A stretch of DNA of 16,921 nt from Candidatus Calditenuaceae archaeon JGI OTU-3 (GCA_000494185.1 AWOC01000020.1:1-16921), one strand, 5' to 3'. Numbered from the stretch's first letter, positions 1 through 6,937 are shown. Notes: generated by a model from the letters alone, not told the origin. A program made the numbers and translations.

Positions 1-1
1 C

Positions 2-790
2 GCCGGCTGGGGGATCACGAGGCTTATCTTGTCCTCCTCCCCCCTCCTCAAACACTTAAACGGACTCCTCAAGCCTAGCAAAGGACGCGTAAAGGTCGAC
101 TCCGTGGACACGAGGGAGGCGACGGTCGCGACGCTTGCGAGGAAGGTGGGTCTTGTCTTCCAGAACCCAGACTCCATGTTCTTCTGCACATCAGTCATGG
201 AGGAGGTGATGTATGGTCTCTACATGTTCGGCTACAGCGAGGAAGAGGCCCGGGAGAGATGCCGCGAAGTATTAGAGAGATTCGACCTGTGGAGCCTGCG
301 CGACAAATCCCCCTTTATCCTCAGTGGGGGAGAGAAGAAGAGGCTTACGATAGCCATAGTAATGGCGTGGTCTCCCAAATATCTGGTGATAGACGAGCCG
401 ACCAGCGGGCAGGACAGGGAGGGGAAGCAGAGGCTCCTCCAGACGATCGAGACGATCATGGGAGAGGGACGCTCCATCATTCTCTCAACCCACGACGTGG
501 AGTTTGTAGCAGACCTAGAGCCTAGGGTCGTTTTGATGAGCCAGGGACAGGTTGTCGCCGAGGGCGAGGCCCGCGAGATTCTGACCGACCGTGCTCTACT
601 TGAAAAGGCGTCGCTACTCGTTCCCCAGATACCCTCCCTTTTCCTCGAACTGAATAGGAGGTGCGGAGTGGGGTTGGAGCACCGGCTCCTGAGGGTCGAG
701 GAGGCTGTATGTGTCTTGAGGGGGAGGTTCTTCCGAGGCTCAGGGGTGGGGTGTGATGAGCTTCTCGATAGTCGCGGGCCTCAGATATAG
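2..790 (+). CDS. ABC transporter ATPase, EcfA/CbiO type (5' partial, P-loop not recognisable)
   Basis: This is the ATP-binding subunit of an energy-coupling-factor (ECF) or CbiO-type importer, which hydrolyses ATP at the membrane to drive uptake of a vitamin, cobalt/nickel or similar substrate. The frame is open back to base 2, so the gene probably starts upstream; TTG at 29 is only the first possible start inside the window. Visible motifs are the Q-loop (GLVFQNPD, about bases 152-175), the ABC signature (LSGGE, about 320), Walker B with D-loop (LVIDEPTSGQD, about 382-414) and the H-loop (STHD, about 485). The Walker A GKST expected just before the LLKHLNG segment reads SSSP, so the catalytic lysine is missing. 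The fold continues to a normal length with a C-terminal tail. The gene runs into ecfT with a 35-base overlap, which supports one operon. Either it is a degenerate ATPase subunit or the first ~45 bases are wrong. The substrate cannot be told from the window. Confidence 0.85.
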   Translation, partial: AGWGITRLILSSSPLLKHLNGLLKPSKGRVKVDSVDTREATVATLARKVGLVFQNPDSMFFCTSVMEEVMYGLYMFGYSEEEARERCREVLERFDLWSLRDKSPFILSGGEKKRLTIAIVMAWSPKYLVIDEPTSGQDREGKQRLLQTIETIMGEGRSIILSTHDVEFVADLEPRVVLMSQGQVVAEGEAREILTDRALLEKASLLVPQIPSLFLELNRRCGVGLEHRLLRVEEAVCVLRGRFFRGSGVGCDELLDSRGPQI

Positions 791-1544
791 GAGCCTCGAT
801 ACTGCTATCCATAGGTTAGATCCTAGGGTAAAGCTCTTAATCTCGGCCTCTTTCCTCATCAACGCGCTTCTCTTCAACGAGTACTTCGGCGGCATGGGCA
901 CCGTAGCCTCCATCATAGTGGCCTCCCAGCTCTCATTACTCTCCATTGCCAAGTCTCACCGATCACTTCTAATGGCGATGAGGGGCGCTATCCCGCTCAT
1001 AGCGATAGTGTACGTGCTGAACAGTTTGGGAGGGTGGGCTGAGGGTATTCCTCTGGAGGAGCAACTCTATAGGGCCACCGCGTCCTCGGCGCGTTTCCTA
1101 GCCTTTATAACTTCTTTCTCCCTATTCTTCCTAACGACTTCCCCTGACGAGTTCGGGCTCCTACTGTTCAAGCTGCGGGTTCCCTACACTTATGCTTTCG
1201 TATTTGTGGCTGCGGTCCGACTAGCTCCCACACTCGCAGATGAAGTGCAGGACATTATTGATGCGCAGAGGTCGCGGGGGAGAGAGTTGGAGGGTAGGAA
1301 CCCGATAAGGATTCTGAGGGGAGTCGTAAGCATATTCACGCCCCTCCTAATAAACTCACTGAGGCGAGCCTACGAGATGGCTGAGGCTCTCGAGGTAAAG
1401 TGCTTCGGAGCATCGCAAAAGAGAACCTCCTATAGGGAGCTTCGCATGAGGAGGACTGATTATGCCGTCATGCTTGTGACCATAGCATCCGAGGCGCTAG
1501 TGCTATATTTACGCGCCCTGGGCATTCTGAGCGGTCTCCCCTAA
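756..1544 (+). CDS. ecfT: ECF transporter transmembrane component EcfT (CbiQ family)
   Basis: EcfT is the membrane scaffold that couples the ATPases to the substrate-binding S component. The family N-terminal motif HRLDPRVKLL is at about residues 18-27, followed by several hydrophobic segments. The first coupling-helix motif is clear: RLAPTLADEV, then AQRSRG. The second coupling helix is recognisable (SLRRAYEMAEALEVKCFG), but the usual Ala-Arg-Gly reads VKC, which is unusual. I chose ATG 756 because a G-rich ribosome-binding stretch (about 743-751) precedes it; GTG at 753 is an in-frame alternative. It overlaps the upstream ATPase gene, so they are probably co-transcribed and translationally coupled. 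No S-component gene is seen in the window. The stop codon interlocks with that of the convergent homoserine dehydrogenase gene in the four bases CTAA. Confidence 0.88.
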   Translation: MSFSIVAGLRYRSLDTAIHRLDPRVKLLISASFLINALLFNEYFGGMGTVASIIVASQLSLLSIAKSHRSLLMAMRGAIPLIAIVYVLNSLGGWAEGIPLEEQLYRATASSARFLAFITSFSLFFLTTSPDEFGLLLFKLRVPYTYAFVFVAAVRLAPTLADEVQDIIDAQRSRGRELEGRNPIRILRGVVSIFTPLLINSLRRAYEMAEALEVKCFGASQKRTSYRELRMRRTDYAVMLVTIASEALVLYLRALGILSGLP

Positions 1545-2515
1545 AGCTCCTCCCTCATCCTCAAGATCCAGTCTATGTCGGAGACCAGCGATGCTAGAGT
1601 GGAGGCGCCCGCGCCCTCGCCTATAAGGGTCAGCTCGCCCATGAGGCCGGTGCGGAACTGGATCGCGTTTAGGGTGCCGTGGACGCAGAGGGGGTGGTTC
1701 AGCTTTATGAGCCTCGGTGCCACAGTCAGCTCGCCGTCCTCGATCCGTCCGATCAGCTTTATGGTCATGCCCATCTCCTTCGCCGCCATCATGGCCTCTG
1801 ATGTTATCCGCGTTATCCCGGCGACCTTGACGTCGCTGAGCCTCTTATCCATTCCCATAAGAGCGTTGGCTAGTATGACGATCTTGCATGCAGTATCAAT
1901 CCCCTCAAGGTCCAGCGTGGGGTCTCTCTCGGCGAGCCCGAGACGCTGGGCCTCAACGAGGGCCAGATCAAGTGGTAGGCCTTCAAAATGCATCCTGCTG
2001 AGAATATAGTTTGTCGTCCCGTTCAATATTCCTCGGATACTGAGGATATTATCCCGCCGAAAATATTGCCTCGCCAGCGAGAAGATAGGTATCCCCCCGC
2101 CCACAGTAGCCTCGTAGCATAGGTAAAGCCTCCTGGACTCGGCCTCGGAGACCAGCTCCTTAAAGGCAACGACGAGCGGCCCCTTGTCCGCCGTGACGAC
2201 ATCCATATCCCGGGCTAGTGCGGTGCGGATATAGGTGACGCCGGGCTCGCCTGTCCTTATGTTAGTGGGTGTGAGGACTACGGCTATGTCTGCATCAGAG
2301 TTCTCAACCATCTCGATGGGTGGCCTCTCCCTAAACTTGGCGTGCCTCGAGAGATCATCCTCAAGCTCGCCAGGCCTTAAGCCCTGATCACTGTAGACGT
2401 ATCCCCGCGAGTTTGCAACCCCTGCTAGAACCAGCTCTTCTCGTCCATATTTTTCTAGGACCCGCGCAAGCCTCTTCCCGAGGAATCCATACCCCACGAT
2501 GATTAGGCGCTTCAA
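1541..2515 (-). CDS. hom: Homoserine dehydrogenase
   Basis: This enzyme reduces aspartate semialdehyde to homoserine with NAD(P)H, the branch point to threonine and methionine. From the chosen start the Rossmann motif GYGFLG is at residues 8-13, ADKGPL at 109-114 (Lys111), EATVGGGIP at 136-144 and the family hallmark NGTTNYIL at 165-172. The substrate-site residues Glu196, Asp207 and Lys211 match the family. There is no C-terminal ACT domain; the neighbouring upstream gene supplies ACT domains as a separate protein. A longer reading starts at TTG 2539, but TTG 2515 overlaps the upstream stop as TTGA, follows a GGAGGAG stretch and leaves the usual short lead-in to the nucleotide fold. The length (324 residues) is normal for the short, ACT-less form. 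It is probably expressed from the promoter before the ACT gene. Confidence 0.93.
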   Translation of the reverse strand: MKRLIIVGYGFLGKRLARVLEKYGREELVLAGVANSRGYVYSDQGLRPGELEDDLSRHAKFRERPPIEMVENSDADIAVVLTPTNIRTGEPGVTYIRTALARDMDVVTADKGPLVVAFKELVSEAESRRLYLCYEATVGGGIPIFSLARQYFRRDNILSIRGILNGTTNYILSRMHFEGLPLDLALVEAQRLGLAERDPTLDLEGIDTACKIVILANALMGMDKRLSDVKVAGITRITSEAMMAAKEMGMTIKLIGRIEDGELTVAPRLIKLNHPLCVHGTLNAIQFRTGLMGELTLIGEGAGASTLASLVSDIDWILRMREEL

Positions 2516-2979
2516 CTCTCCTCCAGCACCAAGAGGCAACCCCTTTCCGAGGCTAGGAGGCCGAGGTCCTGTAGTAGCCGCTGGCGATCGGCAACTCCCA
2601 CGCTGAAAACGACCCGCATGTAGGGGGCCACGCTGCCGCCTCCAACGGTAAGGCTGATCACCTCTCCACGCCCCCTAAAGGCGCTTCTCAGCTCCTCGAC
2701 AGGCAGGTAGCCCAGCACCATCATCGTCTCTATACGCCTCTCAAGCGACTCTAGGCTTAAAACAGGTATACCACGCTCCTCTATCCCACGTCTAGCACCC
2801 TCTACACTCTCGTGGCTCGGAAACTCCACAGATATGCTCACAGGCACGTATCCGCCGGTTATACTATCCCTGCTGTGGACGATCGATATGATGTTCCCAC
2901 CATTAACCGCTATGCTCTCTAGTGCCGCCAAGAGGGATCCTGGCCTGTCTGTGAGCCCGAGGGTCATCCGAACCCTCAT
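2512..2979 (-). CDS. ACT domain protein, likely regulatory partner of homoserine dehydrogenase
   Basis: This 155-residue protein begins with a clear ACT domain: a ligand-binding beta strand, then DRPGSLLAALESIAVNGGNI at about residues 11-30, the usual amino-acid sensing fold. The second half (from about residue 85) looks like a second, more divergent ACT-like repeat ending in a helix and strand (ADRQRLLQDLG...CLLVLEE). The gene is immediately upstream of homoserine dehydrogenase, with stop and start codons overlapping, so a stoichiometric regulatory partnership is likely: feedback control by threonine or another amino acid acting in trans. The ligand is inference. The start is ATG 2979, close behind a TATA box at about 3007-3014 and with a GAGGT just before it. 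A 19-base inverted repeat sits between box and start. Confidence 0.85.
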   Translation of the reverse strand: MRVRMTLGLTDRPGSLLAALESIAVNGGNIISIVHSRDSITGGYVPVSISVEFPSHESVEGARRGIEERGIPVLSLESLERRIETMMVLGYLPVEELRSAFRGRGEVISLTVGGGSVAPYMRVVFSVGVADRQRLLQDLGLLASERGCLLVLEES

Positions 2980-2987
2980 ACCTCAAC

Positions 2988-3016
2988 CCGAAGATCGGGG
3001 CTTCGGTATATAAAAA
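2988..3016 (-). promoter_or_regulatory. Promoter of the ACT-hom operon with inverted repeat, overlapping a T-tract
   Basis: On the minus strand a strong TATA box (TTTATATA, 3014-3007) lies about 31 bases before ATG 2979. Between box and start is an inverted repeat with 6-base arms, CCGAAG (2988-2993) and CTTCGG (3001-3006), with a 7-base spacer. The five T residues at 3016-3012 directly follow the upstream gene and could also end transcription of the uL13 cluster. The repeat could be a repressor operator or an RNA hairpin; position favours an operator. This is inference from sequence only. Confidence 0.55.
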
Positions 3017-3035
3017 GACAAGAAGCCCCTGGGCG

Positions 3036-3449
3036 CTAGCGGCCCCTTCCGGCCTGCTTGCCACCGACCGCCCTCGCCCCTATCACTCTGCCGGCCTCAC
3101 CTAGCTTGATGATCTTCTCGGACTTGATAGGTTTCACAACCCTCTTCTCGATCTCAGCCAGCTCGAAGAGACTCTCTGACAACATCTGGCTCAGGGAGTT
3201 GAAACGTCTTTGATAAGTGCGCTGGCTGGGCCTTGACAGGTAACCAATCTTCGCCAATAGGTTGAGGAGTGAAGTTATGCTCCGCCTCGCCTTCCTATTC
3301 ATGGTCAGGTCCTCGGGGAGGAGGGGGTCAAGGTCGCTCAGTTTGAAGGGCTTGTTACCCATCATGTTTACGGCGGCCAGGATCGCCCCGATGTGCTGAG
3401 GCTGAAGATAGCGTCGGTTCTTTGCCAGCAGGCTAATTATCGGGTTCAA
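3036..3449 (-). CDS. Hypothetical basic protein, possible winged helix, downstream of uL13
   Basis: I do not recognise this 137-residue protein. It is rich in Lys and Arg. Residues about 70-100 (SITSLLNLLAKIGYLSRP followed by a basic strand) resemble the last helix and wing of a winged-helix domain, which would suit nucleic-acid binding. The C-terminus is a Gly/Arg/Lys tail (GGKQAGRGR). It is in the place where archaea usually have uS9 after uL13, but it has none of the uS9 signatures. The only start available between the uL13 stop and the body of the protein is TTG 3449, and the ORF is in the same frame as uL13, separated by its TGA and 14 further codons. A GGGTG about 10 bases upstream could be a ribosome-binding site. 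Co-transcription with uL13 is likely; function unknown. Confidence 0.6.
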   Translation of the reverse strand: MNPIISLLAKNRRYLQPQHIGAILAAVNMMGNKPFKLSDLDPLLPEDLTMNRKARRSITSLLNLLAKIGYLSRPSQRTYQRRFNSLSQMLSESLFELAEIEKRVVKPIKSEKIIKLGEAGRVIGARAVGGKQAGRGR

Positions 3450-3491
3450 GGGGAGCGAACACCCTGCCCGCGCAGCCTCGGCGGGTCTGTA

Positions 3492-3965
3492 TCATCCGGC
3501 AGCCCTCCCCCTCAACAGAGCAGAGAGTTCCTCCAGAGTGAGGCTCCTCACAAGCTTACCAGACCTGTTGACGTTCGAGACGAGGAGGGCCTCCTCGACT
3601 CTTACCGCTTTAGCATCGGCGTATTTTTCGGGGACTCCAGCATAGACCCTAAGCCTCTCTAGAGCGTTCCGTCCCTTCGGCTTCTTCCTAGGCAACATTC
3701 TAGCGACTGTGTACCAGAGAATACGCTCCGGCCTTCTCGGAAACCAGACCTGTGGCTTCCTGATAGAGGAGTACCAAGTCCTGCCTACTAGCTTAAGATA
3801 CCTCTCTAGGATAGCAGCCTTCGACCCCGTGATCACTACCTTGTCAGCATTGATTATAACCACATACTTCCCCTGTAGGAGCATCTTCGCTACGCGCGAG
3901 GCAAGCCTGCCTAGCTTGTGACCGGAACCGTCTATCACAACCACCTCACGGGTAAGTTGCGACAA
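3492..3965 (-). CDS. rpl13: Large ribosomal subunit protein uL13
   Basis: uL13 binds 23S rRNA domains in the large subunit. The conserved core is complete: VVVIDGSGHKLGRLAS near the start, GKYVVIINADKVVITG, a KPQVWFPRRPERILWYTVARMLPRKKPKGR segment (its middle is the family hallmark) and RLRVYAGVPEKY. It follows eL18 in the common archaeal order. The open frame begins at TTG 3983, which would overlap the eL18 stop; TTG 3965 is 7 bases after that stop, behind GGTAGGTTAGG, and gives 157 residues, so I prefer it. No ATG precedes the conserved region. uS9 does not follow as it usually does. Confidence 0.95.
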   Translation of the reverse strand: MSQLTREVVVIDGSGHKLGRLASRVAKMLLQGKYVVIINADKVVITGSKAAILERYLKLVGRTWYSSIRKPQVWFPRRPERILWYTVARMLPRKKPKGRNALERLRVYAGVPEKYADAKAVRVEEALLVSNVNRSGKLVRSLTLEELSALLRGRAAG

Positions 3966-3972
3966 GCCTAAC

Positions 3973-4317
3973 CTACCCCACAATCACGAGTCCCTTGCTG
4001 CTCCCATCCTTGTCAATATACTCCTCCAGATAATAAGCCTCACCACCAGCCTCTAAGACCTTCCGATAAGCAGCGTCCGAGAAATCGAAGGCGACGACCT
4101 TCAGAGGCCTCTTGAGGGAGCCGCCCCCCAGAAGCTTACCCACGACGAGGACCTTGCCCGCCGGCGCATCCACTCCATTCAGGCGGTATATGTTGACTGC
4201 TCTCATCCTCCTCGAGGAGGCCTCGAGATGGCGGAGGACGGCCGCCCAGAACCTGCTCCTCTTAGCCATCCTACGAACCTTGATGCAAAGAGCCCTTCTC
4301 TTCTCCGACCCACTCAT
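3973..4317 (-). CDS. rpl18e: Large ribosomal subunit protein eL18 (L18e)
   Basis: eL18 is an archaeal/eukaryotic large-subunit protein related in fold to bacterial uL15. The conserved pieces visible are the RFWAAVLRHLEAS segment, VNIYRLN, the GKVLVVGKLLGGG loop and the C-terminal alternation of strands ending in GLVIVG. At about 114 residues it has the usual archaeal size. The open frame reaches TTG 4329, but ATG 4317 is the first ATG and I use it. It overlaps the 3' end of rpo3 by 47 bases in another frame, a long but plausible operonic overlap; a still shorter start (ATG at residue 17 of this reading) cannot be excluded. Confidence 0.92.
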   Translation of the reverse strand: MSGSEKRRALCIKVRRMAKRSRFWAAVLRHLEASSRRMRAVNIYRLNGVDAPAGKVLVVGKLLGGGSLKRPLKVVAFDFSDAAYRKVLEAGGEAYYLEEYIDKDGSSKGLVIVG

Positions 4318-4960
4318 GACTACCACCAATAGAAGCTACTACTTCATCATTAAGTCTCCTGACGATCTCCTCAAATATTTTAGCGGCTTCTAAGACCATC
4401 CTTCTTGGGGGCAAGAAGCCGAAGGACTCGACGTATAAAAACTTCTTGCCTCCCTCCTCGTAAAAAGTCGCCAGCCCAGCTTGCCATTTCGCATGCTTCT
4501 TACCCTTTCCCAGCCTGACATAGAGCTCGAGCTCAACCGACTGACCATCGGCGAGCTTGACCAGCGGGAACTCCCCGCTTGTTGGCCTCACCCGCTCCGA
4601 GCCGGACTCCAGCTGGAGGTCTGAAGAGTATACAGTGACGACTCCTCCGGTAGCGGATCTCCTGAGGCTGTACCTGACGCTACATCTCGGGCAGCCGAGC
4701 TGGCTCCCGCAGTCACAGTCCTCGGGTAGAACATAGTTCTCGAGGTCGGTCGTGAAGGGTATCAGAGAAATTCGATGGGCGAGGACCTCATGGGTCATCA
4801 CGGAGGTGTTTTCAATAACCAGCACCTCCTCTACGGCCATTGTGGGGACCTCGTTGATGATCATCCGCCGGAGCGCGTTCCCGAGGGAGTGCGGGACATC
4901 CCCAAGCTCGAGCCGCACCCAGTCTTCCCCTTCACCGTCCACCCTTATTTGATAAGGCAA
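4271..4960 (-). CDS. rpo3: DNA-directed RNA polymerase subunit Rpo3 (RpoD)
   Basis: Rpo3 pairs with Rpo11 to form the alpha-like assembly platform of archaeal RNA polymerase. The conserved dimerisation part is clear: SLGNALRRMIINEVPTMAVE (residues 25-44), and the HAKWQAG segment (156-162) and C-terminal EIVRRLN helix follow. Residues 82-93 form a four-cysteine loop, C-x-C-x5-C-x2-C, followed by SV, resembling the zinc loop of eukaryotic Rpb3. I see no additional ferredoxin-like Fe-S insertion such as some archaeal Rpo3 have. The start is TTG 4960, about 3 bases after the transcription start predicted from the TATA-like box at 4986-4992. The gene is divergent from uS4, with 112 bases between them, whereas in most archaea uS11 directly precedes rpo3 on the same strand. 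Confidence 0.96.
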   Translation of the reverse strand: MPYQIRVDGEGEDWVRLELGDVPHSLGNALRRMIINEVPTMAVEEVLVIENTSVMTHEVLAHRISLIPFTTDLENYVLPEDCDCGSQLGCPRCSVRYSLRRSATGGVVTVYSSDLQLESGSERVRPTSGEFPLVKLADGQSVELELYVRLGKGKKHAKWQAGLATFYEEGGKKFLYVESFGFLPPRRMVLEAAKIFEEIVRRLNDEVVASIGGSHEWVGEEKGSLHQGS

Positions 4961-4984
4961 GCCGAGCGACTATCGATAGACCCT

Positions 4985-4993
4985 CTATTAAAC
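4985..4993 (-). promoter_or_regulatory. TATA-like box for rpo3-eL18-uL13
   Basis: Minus-strand TTTAATA centred at 4989, preceded by a G-rich stretch. A transcription start about 26 bases downstream would be near 4963, giving a nearly leaderless mRNA for TTG 4960. It supports an independent promoter for this cluster after its separation from uS11. Confidence 0.5.
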
Positions 4994-5038
4994 CCTCCCC
5001 AGGCCTAGTCAAGGGCACGCAGCTGAGCTCTGTGAAAG

Positions 5039-5048
5039 TTTTAAATTA
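5039..5048 (+). promoter_or_regulatory. TATA-like box for uS4
   Basis: TTTTAAATTA preceded by GAAAG, which suits a TFB recognition element. Its centre is about 29 bases before ATG 5073, predicting a leader of about 3 bases. It gives the inverted uS4 gene its own promoter. Confidence 0.55.
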
Positions 5049-5072
5049 ATGGGTTCGTGATCTAGCAAACGC

Positions 5073-5558
5073 ATGGGAGATCCTAAGAGGCCGAGGAAGA
5101 AGTACGAGACTCCGAGGCACCCGTGGCAGGAGGATAGGCTTAAGGAGGAGCTGCAACTCGTAGGCGAATACGGGTTACGTAACAAGAGGGAGCTCTGGAG
5201 GGCAGCCTCAGTCCTGAGGAAGTATAGGAAGATTGCGAGAGACCTCTTCGTCCTCACAGGTGAGGAGAGGCGAAGGAGGGAGCGCGCCCTCATCGACAAG
5301 CTCTATAGGATTGGGCTCGTCCCTGAGGACGCGGACGCAAACTACGTCTTACAGCTCACCGTGAGGGATATTCTTGAGAGGAGGCTACAGACCATCGTCT
5401 ACCGGAAGGGCCTTGCGAGGACGATCCACCAGGCCCGACAGCTAATCACTCATAAGAAGATAGAGGTCGGTGGGCGGATAATCTCGGCACCCGGATACTT
5501 GGTTCAGAGGGGGGAGGAGGACAAGATAAGCCTCGTGATCCCCCAGCCGGCGTCCTAG
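5073..5558 (+). CDS. rps4: Small ribosomal subunit protein uS4
   Basis: uS4 is a primary 16S rRNA binding protein. The archaeal form is recognised from the N-terminal basic stretch with a [12 protein letters not shown] motif, [10 protein letters not shown], and the S4 RNA-binding domain at about residues 105-150 ([20 protein letters not shown], then [11 protein letters not shown]). At 161 residues it is complete and of usual size. ATG 5073 is close behind a TATA-like box, so it is likely transcribed alone. It lies on the opposite strand to uS11 and rpo3, between which it sits; the usual archaeal order is S13-S4-S11-rpo3 on one strand. Its TAG shares the four bases CTAG with the uS11 stop codon on the other strand. 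Confidence 0.96.
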   Translation: MGDPKRPRKKYETPRHPWQEDRLKEELQLVGEYGLRNKRELWRAASVLRKYRKIARDLFVLTGEERRRRERALIDKLYRIGLVPEDADANYVLQLTVRDILERRLQTIVYRKGLARTIHQARQLITHKKIEVGGRIISAPGYLVQRGEEDKISLVIPQPAS

Positions 5559-5968
5559 ACTCTGCGGCCCCTGCGGCCTCCCTTCCTCCTCACGCTGTCG
5601 TGCGGTAGGGGTGTCACGTCTTCAATCCTACCTATCATGACCCCCGACCGCGCTATGGCCCTTATGGCCGCCTGAGTCCCAGGGCCCGGGGTCTTCGACT
5701 TCACTCCCCCTGGCGCTCTAACGCGTATGTGGACGCCAGTTATCCCCCTCTGCTTTACGGCCTCCATCACGTAGTTGGCTGCCCTGGTCGCGGCGTAGGA
5801 GGAGGCTTCCAGCCTCCCAGACTCTACGAACATGCCGCCCGACGCTATAGCGATGGTCTCCGCTCCGGTGATGTCCGTTGCGTGTATGATTATGTTGTTG
5901 TAGGAGGAGTAGATGTGGATGATTCCCCACAGCTCCCTCTTTGCCTCAGCCTGCTGAGCCTCCGACAT
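5555..5968 (-). CDS. rps11: Small ribosomal subunit protein uS11
   Basis: uS11 lies on the platform of the small subunit near the mRNA exit path. The hallmark segments are present: [18 protein letters not shown] near the start, [21 protein letters not shown] and the C-terminal [20 protein letters not shown]. The frame stays open to GTG 5992, but ATG 5968 gives the normal archaeal N-terminus (137 residues) and lies about 3 bases after the transcription start predicted from the TATA-like box at 5995-6000. GTG 5992 would be inside the promoter. No uS13 gene lies upstream. The stop codon is interlocked with that of the convergent uS4. Confidence 0.95.
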   Translation of the reverse strand: MSEAQQAEAKRELWGIIHIYSSYNNIIIHATDITGAETIAIASGGMFVESGRLEASSYAATRAANYVMEAVKQRGITGVHIRVRAPGGVKSKTPGPGTQAAIRAIARSGVMIGRIEDVTPLPHDSVRRKGGRRGRRV

Positions 5969-5992
5969 CTGGAATCTTCTCCCACACGCCAC

Positions 5993-6000
5993 GCTTAAAA
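5993..6000 (-). promoter_or_regulatory. TATA-like box for uS11
   Basis: Minus-strand TTTTAAGC, centred about 29 bases before ATG 5968. It decides the start of uS11, because the upstream GTG at 5992 touches the box itself. Confidence 0.5.
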
Positions 6001-6058
6001 CCTTAGCTAAGGAGGGGGACGGCTACCTGCTCAAAGAACAATCAGAGCGGCGGCCAGC

Positions 6059-6916
6059 TTAGGTAACGTATTTTCTGAGGTTTGTGAGGCTTGTTTTGGC
6101 TGCCTCTACTCCGTCTTCAGGTATCTTGATGGCGTCCGATGGCTTAGAAAACTCCGGAGGTGTCTCCACGTTCAGATAGCCGTCATAGCCGATCTGCCTC
6201 AACATGGATACGAATTTCGACCAGTCAACCGATCCCTGACCGACGTATCTGAATCCCCGCGGCCCCCTCGAGGCCATGTCGTAGTCCTTTGCGTGGATCA
6301 CTAAAATCTTGTCCCCAAGGATCTCGAGCCAGTGCTCGAAGGGAGAGAGCTCAAGCACGTTCCCCACGTCGAAGTAAACGCCGACTCGCCCAGAGCCCAC
6401 CTCCTCAACGAACCTCCTAAATATCATAGGGTCGTAGAGGAACCTGCTCCAGACGTTCTCCACACCAATGTTGACGCCGAGGTCCTCAGCCCACCTCGCC
6501 GCGCGCCTCAGCGCACTGAGGGCGAGCTTGTAGGTCTCCCTGTATCCAACGTCGGCCCTCGCGACCGCGGGTACGACCAGGAGTGTTGATGCGCCGATGT
6601 CGGCGGCCAGCTCAAGCCCAGACCTCAGATAACTGAGCCCCCGTTCTCTCTCCGCCTCGTTGGGAGAGGAGAGGCTATATCTCCAGAAAACACCCGTAGC
6701 GACACTCGGCAGCTCTAGGTTGTGGGAGTCTGCGAGCTCCGAGATCCTTCTCCTCGCTGCCTTGTCGATCCTCTCGGGCGAGAAGTTGGAGTCGTCGTAC
6801 ACGACCTCGAGGCCCTGGTAACCTAGCTGGGAGGCGATTCGTACAGTCTCATCGTATCCTCCTGGGAGGTTGAGGCGCCAGCCCCCGATTGTCCAGGCAT
6901 TGAGCCCGATCTTCAC
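6059..6916 (-). CDS. Sugar phosphate isomerase/epimerase-like TIM barrel protein
   Basis: This 285-residue protein belongs to the xylose isomerase-like TIM barrel superfamily, which includes tagatose/ribulose-phosphate 3-epimerases and inosose dehydratases. The four metal ligands of the family are visible at the ends of successive strands: Glu153 (IGVENVW), Asp183 (VYFDVGN), His208 (LVIHAKD) and Glu251 (LNVETP). The GLEVVYDD strand near residue 36 is also typical. Substrate cannot be told from the sequence; sugars, sugar phosphates or inositols are possible. GTG 6916 is the likely start: a TTATTAAC box centred 25 bases upstream predicts a leaderless transcript beginning almost at this codon. 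It lies downstream of queC/queD on the same strand, but its own promoter argues against a functional link. Confidence 0.82.
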   Translation of the reverse strand: MKIGLNAWTIGGWRLNLPGGYDETVRIASQLGYQGLEVVYDDSNFSPERIDKAARRRISELADSHNLELPSVATGVFWRYSLSSPNEAERERGLSYLRSGLELAADIGASTLLVVPAVARADVGYRETYKLALSALRRAARWAEDLGVNIGVENVWSRFLYDPMIFRRFVEEVGSGRVGVYFDVGNVLELSPFEHWLEILGDKILVIHAKDYDMASRGPRGFRYVGQGSVDWSKFVSMLRQIGYDGYLNVETPPEFSKPSDAIKIPEDGVEAAKTSLTNLRKYVT

Positions 6917-6937
6917 ACCAGGACTCTCCTCGACCTA

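Noticed and set aside
259..525. 88-codon plus-strand ORF inside the ABC ATPase gene
   Set aside because: It is an out-of-frame shadow; the overlapping frame carries clear ABC motifs.
1575..2009. 144-codon plus-strand ORF opposite homoserine dehydrogenase
   Set aside because: It lies wholly inside the strongly recognised hom gene on the other strand and its translation has no recognisable features.
3036..3449. Unknown ORF after uL13 as a divergent uS9
   Set aside because: uS9 hallmarks such as the C-terminal RARRQ/YR tail and the GGG-QA segment are absent.
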